A stretch of DNA of 64,000 nucleotides from Mesorhizobium kowhaii (lineage in GTDB: Bacteria > Pseudomonadota > Alphaproteobacteria > Rhizobiales > Rhizobiaceae): the NCBI RefSeq assembly GCF_003253745.1, contig NZ_MZXV01000080.1, forward strand, positions 62,001 to 126,000, read 5' to 3'. This document shows, in pieces, positions 59,968 to 64,000 of the stretch. The notes below the pieces were generated by a model. It was not told the origin of the DNA, did no database searches, and saw only the letters and a program-made list of their open reading frames with translations. The stretch's first letter is position 1. The number at the start of each line of letters is the position of its first letter. The position numbers and the translations under genes are program-made.

Positions 59968-60552
59968 TCAGACCGCTGCGTCCCGCGATCCCTCGGACAG
60001 GAAAGTAAAGACATAGTCCGAGAAGGAACGCCAGCATTCAACCCGGAAGGCGTCTGGGGCGTTGCGCAACAGCACAATCTCAGCCTTGCCCAGGATGGTG
60101 CGCGAGGCCGCCCCGACCGGGAAGGCATCGAGCGACAGGTCCTGCGGGCAGCCCGCATTGATCGTCGCCGCCGCCCCAGCACCCGTCACGGCGATCGCAA
60201 TGTTGCGATGCGAGATGCCGACGGCCGAATGCAAGGCAGAAACCGCGGCGCAATCGGTGAGCGGATCGTTGCCAGCCTCGTCGATCACCAGCCATTCGTC
60301 GGGGCCGAGCCACAGAGCGGTACGGCCCGCCTTCGTGGCCGAGGTTTTTGGCTTTTTCGGCAAGGTCACACCGAGCGCCTTGGAAAGGGCGGCAATCGAA
60401 GCCTCCGGCGCGCGCAGCGAGATGCGATCGGCCGGCGGCAGCACCTCGACCTTGGCGCCGGTCGCGGCGGTGCTGCGTCCAGCCAGCGCCGGGCGACGCT
60501 CGACCGAAGGCGATGCGGCCGCAGCCGTCTTCTTTGCAGCGGCCTTAGCCAT
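59968..60552 (-). CDS. soxG: Sarcosine oxidase gamma subunit
   Basis: A 194-residue subunit of the heterotetrameric sarcosine oxidase. After an Ala/Lys-rich N-terminus comes the T-protein-like fold (LWLGPDEWLVIDEAG, INAGCPQDLSLDAFPVGAAS, FRVECWRSFSDYVFTFL). It makes contacts with the alpha subunit and has no cofactor of its own. The start overlaps the end of soxA by eight bases. It is the last sox gene of the cluster. Confidence 0.92.
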   Translation of the reverse strand: MAKAAAKKTAAAASPSVERRPALAGRSTAATGAKVEVLPPADRISLRAPEASIAALSKALGVTLPKKPKTSATKAGRTALWLGPDEWLVIDEAGNDPLTDCAAVSALHSAVGISHRNIAIAVTGAGAAATINAGCPQDLSLDAFPVGAASRTILGKAEIVLLRNAPDAFRVECWRSFSDYVFTFLSEGSRDAAV

Positions 60553-63538
60553 TGAGGCGCCCTCCCGTCTCGTCGAAGAACACCATGCCGGAAACCTCCA
60601 CTTCGATCACCCCGTTTGGCATCGGCACGTAGAGCGTGTCGCCCATGCGGTCGCGACCGCCGGCGACCAATGCCAGCGCAATCGAGCGGCCGCAATTTTC
60701 CGACCAGTAGCTCGAGGTGACGTGGCCGATCATCTTCATCGGGATCGCCTGCTTCGGATCCTCGACGATCTGCGCGCCTTCTTCCAGCACCACCTTCGGG
60801 TCCTTGGTCTTGAGACCGACCAGCTGCTTGCGGCCCTTGGCGACCAGGTCCGGCCGCGCCATGCCGCGGATGCCGACGAAGTCGGCCTTCTTCTTGCCGA
60901 CCGCCCAGTCGAGACCGGCATCGTTCGGTGTCACCGTGCCGTCGGTATCCTGGCCGACGATGATATAGCCCTTTTCGGCGCGCAGCACGTGCATGGCCTC
61001 GGTGCCGTAGGCCGCCGCACCATGCTTCTGGCCCTCGGCCCACAGCGCTTCCCACACGGCCTGGCCGTAGTCGGCCGGCACGTTGACCTCGAAGCCACGC
61101 TCGCCGGTGAACGACATGCGGAACAGCCGTGTCGGCACGCCGCAGATCTTGCCTTCGCGCACCGACATGTGCGGCAGCGCCTCGTCGGACATGTCGATGC
61201 CTTCGACCAGCGGCGCGATGATGTCGCGCGACTTCGGTCCTTGCACGGCGATGACCGCCCATTGTTCGGTGATCGAGGTCAGCCAGACATTGAGATGCGG
61301 GAACTCGGTCTGGAGGTAATCCTCCATGTGGTTCATGACGCGCGGCGCGCCGCCGGTTGTCGTCGTCACATGGAAGCGGTCGGGCGCCAGCCGGCCGACG
61401 ACGCCGTCGTCATAGATGAAACCGTCCTCGCGTAGCATGATGCCATAGCGGCAGCGGCCCGGCTCCAGCTTCTCCCACGGATTGGTGTAGAGCAGTTCCA
61501 TGAACTTGGCCGCATCCGGCCCGACCACTTCGATCTTGCCGAGCGTCGAGGCATCGAACAGCCCGGCCGTCTTGCGCACCGCGACGCATTCGCGGTCGAC
61601 CGCAGCGTGCATGTCGTCGCCGGCCTTGGGGAAATACCAGGCGCGCTTCCACTGCCCGACATCCTCGAACACGGCACCTTGGGCTTCGGCCCAGCGATGA
61701 ATAGCCGTCTTGCGCGTCGGATCGAACAGCGGACCGCGCGCGTGGCTGACAATCGCGCCGAACGTCACAGGCGTATAGGGCGCCCGGAACGTGGTCAGGC
61801 CGACTTCCGGGATCGGCTTGCCAAGCGTCTCGGCGGCGATCGCCAGGCCGTGCATGTTGGAGGTCTTGCCCTGGTCGGTCGCCATGCCGTTGGTGGTGAA
61901 GCGCTTGACGTGCTCGATCGAGCGCATGCCCTCATGCACCGCCTGGCGGATATCCTTGGCGGTGACGTCGTTCTGGAAATCGACAAAGGCTTTCACCGTC
62001 GTGTCCGGCCCGGCGCCGGGGGCCGCACCCAGCATGCCGCGCGACCAGCTCTCCGAGGCGTCGACCTTGGGCTTGTTGCCCTTGGCGGTTTTCGCATCGG
62101 CATCTTTCGCTGCCTTCTCGCCCGCCGCATAAGCCTCGTCGATCGTCGCCGACAGCCCGTCCGTGCCGTTGCAGGCGCCGACCGAGGCACAGTCCTGCGC
62201 ATAGGTGCCCGGCACGAAGCGCTTGGTCTCGTCGTTGAAGGCGACCTTGCCGCGCGACTGCGAGAACAGGTGCACCGACGGCGTCCAGCCGGCCGACATC
62301 AGGATCGCATCGACCGGGATGGTGCGTTCGCCACCGCCATTCTTCGGCTGCACGGTCATCGACGACACCCGCAATTTGCCGCCGGCGCGGATCACCGCGC
62401 GGCCGAAATTGACCTCGATGCCGAGCGCCCTCGCCTCATCGATCACCGGCCCGGTCGGATGGTCGCGCAGGTCGACGATCGCCGCCACGTTGACGCCCGC
62501 CTTCTTCAGGTCGATCGCCGCCGCATAGGCGGAATCATTAGCGGTGTAGACGCCGACATTCTTGCCGACCGCGACGCCATAGTGGTTGAGATAGGTCCGC
62601 GCCGCACCGGCCAACATGATCCCCGGCCGGTCGTTGTCGGCGAACACCATGTGGCGCTCGATGGCGCCGGAAGCCAGAACCACGCGCTTGGCCCTCACCT
62701 GCCACAGCCGCTCGCGCGGCAGGTCGTGGCCGGGGGCTGAGAGATGATCGCTGATGCGCTCGACCAGCCCGACGAAATTCTGCGCGTAATAGCCGAAAGC
62801 TGTCGTGCGCGAGAGCACGCGGACATTGTCCATGCCCTGGAGCCTGGCAATCGCTGCCTGCGCCCAGGCAAAGCCGTCCTGGCCGTCGATCCTGGCGCCG
62901 GTCTCGAAACGCAGGCTGCCGCCGAACTCGGCCTGCTCGTCGGCAAGGATCACGCGCACGCCGGTCTCGGCTGCGGCAAGTGCTGCCGCGATGCCGGCCG
63001 CGCCGCCGCCGAGCACCAGCACGTCGCAATGCGCATAGCGCGACGAATAGTGATCGGGATCCGGCTGGTCCGGGGAAACCCCGAGGCCGGCCGCCGCCCG
63101 GATCTTCGGCTCGTAGAGGCTCTTCCACGCCGCCTTCGGCCACATGAAGGTCTTGTAGTAGAAGCCGGCCGAAAACAGCGGCGACGCCAGGTCGTTGACC
63201 GCGCCGACATCGAAGGACAGCGACGGCCAGCGGTTCTGCGACTGCGCGGCAAGCCCGTCATAGAGCTCCTGCACGGTGGCCCGCACATTCGGCGTCTTGC
63301 GCGCTGCGTCGCGCTTGATCTCAACCAGCGCGTTCGGCTCTTCCGCGCCCGCCGACAGGATGCCGCGCGGACGGTGATACTTGAACGAGCGGCCGACGAG
63401 ATGGACGCCATTGGCGAGCAGCGCCGAGGCCAGCGTATCGCCCTCGATGCCGGCGTAGGACTGGCCATCGAAGCTGAACCGCGCGGTCTTCGCCTGTTTG
63501 AGGCGGCCGGCGCTGGGAATGCGGAACGCGCCGCTCAT
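60545..63538 (-). CDS. soxA: Sarcosine oxidase alpha subunit
   Basis: A 997-residue subunit, the normal length. The N-terminal 2Fe-2S-ferredoxin-like domain (FSFDGQSYAGIEGDTLASAL, with GRSFKYHRPRGI) is followed by the NAD-binding flavoprotein fold (VLVLGGGAAGIAAALAAAET, about residue 175). The C-terminal 400 residues are the GcvT-like tetrahydrofolate domain (GRCRYGIMLREDGFIYDDGV, GFEVNVPADYGQAVWEALW, GTEAMHVLRAEKGYIIVGQD). The enzyme demethylates sarcosine to glycine and passes the one-carbon unit to folate. It overlaps soxD by four bases and soxG by eight. Confidence 0.96.
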   Translation of the reverse strand: MSGAFRIPSAGRLKQAKTARFSFDGQSYAGIEGDTLASALLANGVHLVGRSFKYHRPRGILSAGAEEPNALVEIKRDAARKTPNVRATVQELYDGLAAQSQNRWPSLSFDVGAVNDLASPLFSAGFYYKTFMWPKAAWKSLYEPKIRAAAGLGVSPDQPDPDHYSSRYAHCDVLVLGGGAAGIAAALAAAETGVRVILADEQAEFGGSLRFETGARIDGQDGFAWAQAAIARLQGMDNVRVLSRTTAFGYYAQNFVGLVERISDHLSAPGHDLPRERLWQVRAKRVVLASGAIERHMVFADNDRPGIMLAGAARTYLNHYGVAVGKNVGVYTANDSAYAAAIDLKKAGVNVAAIVDLRDHPTGPVIDEARALGIEVNFGRAVIRAGGKLRVSSMTVQPKNGGGERTIPVDAILMSAGWTPSVHLFSQSRGKVAFNDETKRFVPGTYAQDCASVGACNGTDGLSATIDEAYAAGEKAAKDADAKTAKGNKPKVDASESWSRGMLGAAPGAGPDTTVKAFVDFQNDVTAKDIRQAVHEGMRSIEHVKRFTTNGMATDQGKTSNMHGLAIAAETLGKPIPEVGLTTFRAPYTPVTFGAIVSHARGPLFDPTRKTAIHRWAEAQGAVFEDVGQWKRAWYFPKAGDDMHAAVDRECVAVRKTAGLFDASTLGKIEVVGPDAAKFMELLYTNPWEKLEPGRCRYGIMLREDGFIYDDGVVGRLAPDRFHVTTTTGGAPRVMNHMEDYLQTEFPHLNVWLTSITEQWAVIAVQGPKSRDIIAPLVEGIDMSDEALPHMSVREGKICGVPTRLFRMSFTGERGFEVNVPADYGQAVWEALWAEGQKHGAAAYGTEAMHVLRAEKGYIIVGQDTDGTVTPNDAGLDWAVGKKKADFVGIRGMARPDLVAKGRKQLVGLKTKDPKVVLEEGAQIVEDPKQAIPMKMIGHVTSSYWSENCGRSIALALVAGGRDRMGDTLYVPMPNGVIEVEVSGMVFFDETGGRLNG

Positions 63539-63831
63539 TTGGCAACTCCAGGCAGCTTCGACGGCTTTGGCTCGCCGGCCTTGTAGGTCATGATGAACTT
63601 GTCGGTGACGGTGTCACGCACTGCATTGAAGAAGCGGGCGCAGCCATGCATGTGCCGCCAGCGCTCATAGATGATGCCCTTGGGATTCGAGCGGATGAAG
63701 AAGAACTTCTCGAAATCGTCGTCGCTCTCGCCTGATATGTTGGCCGAGCGCGCGATATGCGCCTCGCCGGCATTGCGGAACTCGAGCTCCGGGCGCTCTT
63801 CCTCGCAATAGGGGCAGCGGATGAGAAGCAT
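63535..63831 (-). CDS. soxD: Sarcosine oxidase delta subunit
   Basis: A 98-residue zinc-binding subunit. Cys6 and Cys9 in IRCPYCEEE, then His60 and Cys64 in RHMHGC, reproduce the zinc ligand spacing known for this subunit. ERWRHMHGCARFFNAVRDT is the conserved C-terminal block. The stop overlaps soxA by four bases. In most rhizobia soxB lies directly upstream; here the preceding frame is not recognisable as SoxB. Confidence 0.95.
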   Translation of the reverse strand: MLLIRCPYCEEERPELEFRNAGEAHIARSANISGESDDDFEKFFFIRSNPKGIIYERWRHMHGCARFFNAVRDTVTDKFIMTYKAGEPKPSKLPGVAK

Positions 63832-63843
63832 TTGTGTTCGTTC

Positions 63844-64000
63844 CTACAATTCGCCGTGGCCGACGTGAGCGCCGGCGGGTTGGTCGCAAAGCCTCTGGCC
63901 CATGGCCGCAAAGGGCGCGACGAGCCGAATGCGCTCCTCCACGCTTGCGGCCGGGCGAAACAGGTCGCGATACGCCATGTTGCCGATGGTGAGTTGCATC
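63844..64000 (-). CDS. Partial reading frame of unknown identity upstream of soxD
   Basis: The frame is open from the right edge of the window to a TAG at 63844-63846, covering 51 codons (AYRDLFRPAASVEERIRLVA, then MGQRLCDQPAGAHVGHGEL). Soxb would normally end at this place, but I do not recognise the usual SoxB C-terminus here. It may be a small extra gene between soxB and soxD or the end of an unrelated protein. It could also be a non-coding shadow. The gap to soxD is 12 bases, so if real it is in the sox operon. Confidence 0.35.
   Translation of the reverse strand, partial: MQLTIGNMAYRDLFRPAASVEERIRLVAPFAAMGQRLCDQPAGAHVGHGEL

Noticed and set aside
60062..63586. Several + strand frames of 280-457 codons opposite soxA and soxG
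   Set aside because: They mirror the well-supported sox genes and show shadow-frame composition.
1..64000. CRISPR arrays, insertion sequences, prophage genes
   Set aside because: No regularly spaced repeats, transposase, integrase or phage structural genes were found on either strand.

Overview
The window is GC-rich, gene-dense alphaproteobacterial chromosome. Gene content and non-coding elements point to the order Hyphomicrobiales, most likely Mesorhizobium or a close relative. The evidence is heterotetrameric sarcosine oxidase (sox) genes, a CpdR response regulator, an MmgR/alpha-r8-like sRNA, a ROSE-like leader before an Hsp20 gene, DUF1127 proteins, many ABC importers, and dispersed palindromic intergenic repeats typical of rhizobia. 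I see no phage, integrase, insertion sequence or CRISPR array. The genus is inferred from content only.

Layout. 1-9 kb is housekeeping: the start of gltB, a threonine aldolase, hsp20, a lysophospholipase-like hydrolase, small metal-binding and DUF1127 proteins, an AraC regulator, hisN, the sRNA, an N-formylglutamate amidohydrolase, cpdR and tRNA-Val(GAC). 8.8-24.9 kb is one large catabolic regulon. A DUF993 gene diverges from a LacI regulator, with two copies of the same operator between them. The LacI gene heads a tightly overlapping run: Gfo/Idh oxidoreductase, family I CoA-transferase, enoyl-CoA hydratase, aldehyde dehydrogenase, a complete sugar ABC importer, two GMC oxidoreductases, an SDR and a Dabb protein. 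24.9-30 kb holds an MFS transporter, a DMT exporter, an endonuclease/phosphatase-fold protein, a CPA1 antiporter and a glutathione S-transferase remnant.

30-41 kb (minus strand) combines a polyamine/iron-type ABC importer with an iron-dependent alcohol dehydrogenase, an aldehyde dehydrogenase, a glutamine-synthetase-like ligase, an APC permease and a second N-formylglutamate amidohydrolase family enzyme. An RpiR-type regulator diverges from it. The set looks like gamma-glutamylation of an amine or amino alcohol, followed by oxidation and hydrolysis. 42-46.4 kb is a two-gene RND efflux operon. 46.5-49.9 kb is a four-gene overlapping operon (GT87, ArnC-like GT2, YdjC deacetylase, GtrA flippase) that resembles the Francisella FlmF2/NaxD lipid A amino-sugar route.

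50-56.4 kb resembles a split ACAD10/11-type pathway for 4-hydroxyacyl-CoA: acyl-CoA dehydrogenase, APH-like kinase, MaoC hydratase, SDR, MDR oxidoreductase and a TetR regulator. The last SDR of the operon is a pseudogene with two independent lesions. 56.5-59.9 kb holds a small secreted protein behind three GTACATGTAC palindromes, an AraC/SDR divergent pair, a ThuA-domain protein and a small acidic protein. 60-64 kb is soxG-soxA-soxD on the minus strand, and the reading frame before soxD at the window edge is not recognisable as soxB.

The strongest candidates for undescribed biology are the LacI-controlled hybrid sugar/acyl-CoA regulon, the amine/gamma-glutamyl cluster, the amino-sugar glycolipid operon, and the triple-palindrome promoter. 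Palindromic repeats also sit in most of the 3'-to-3' gene junctions, where they can even supply the stop codon.
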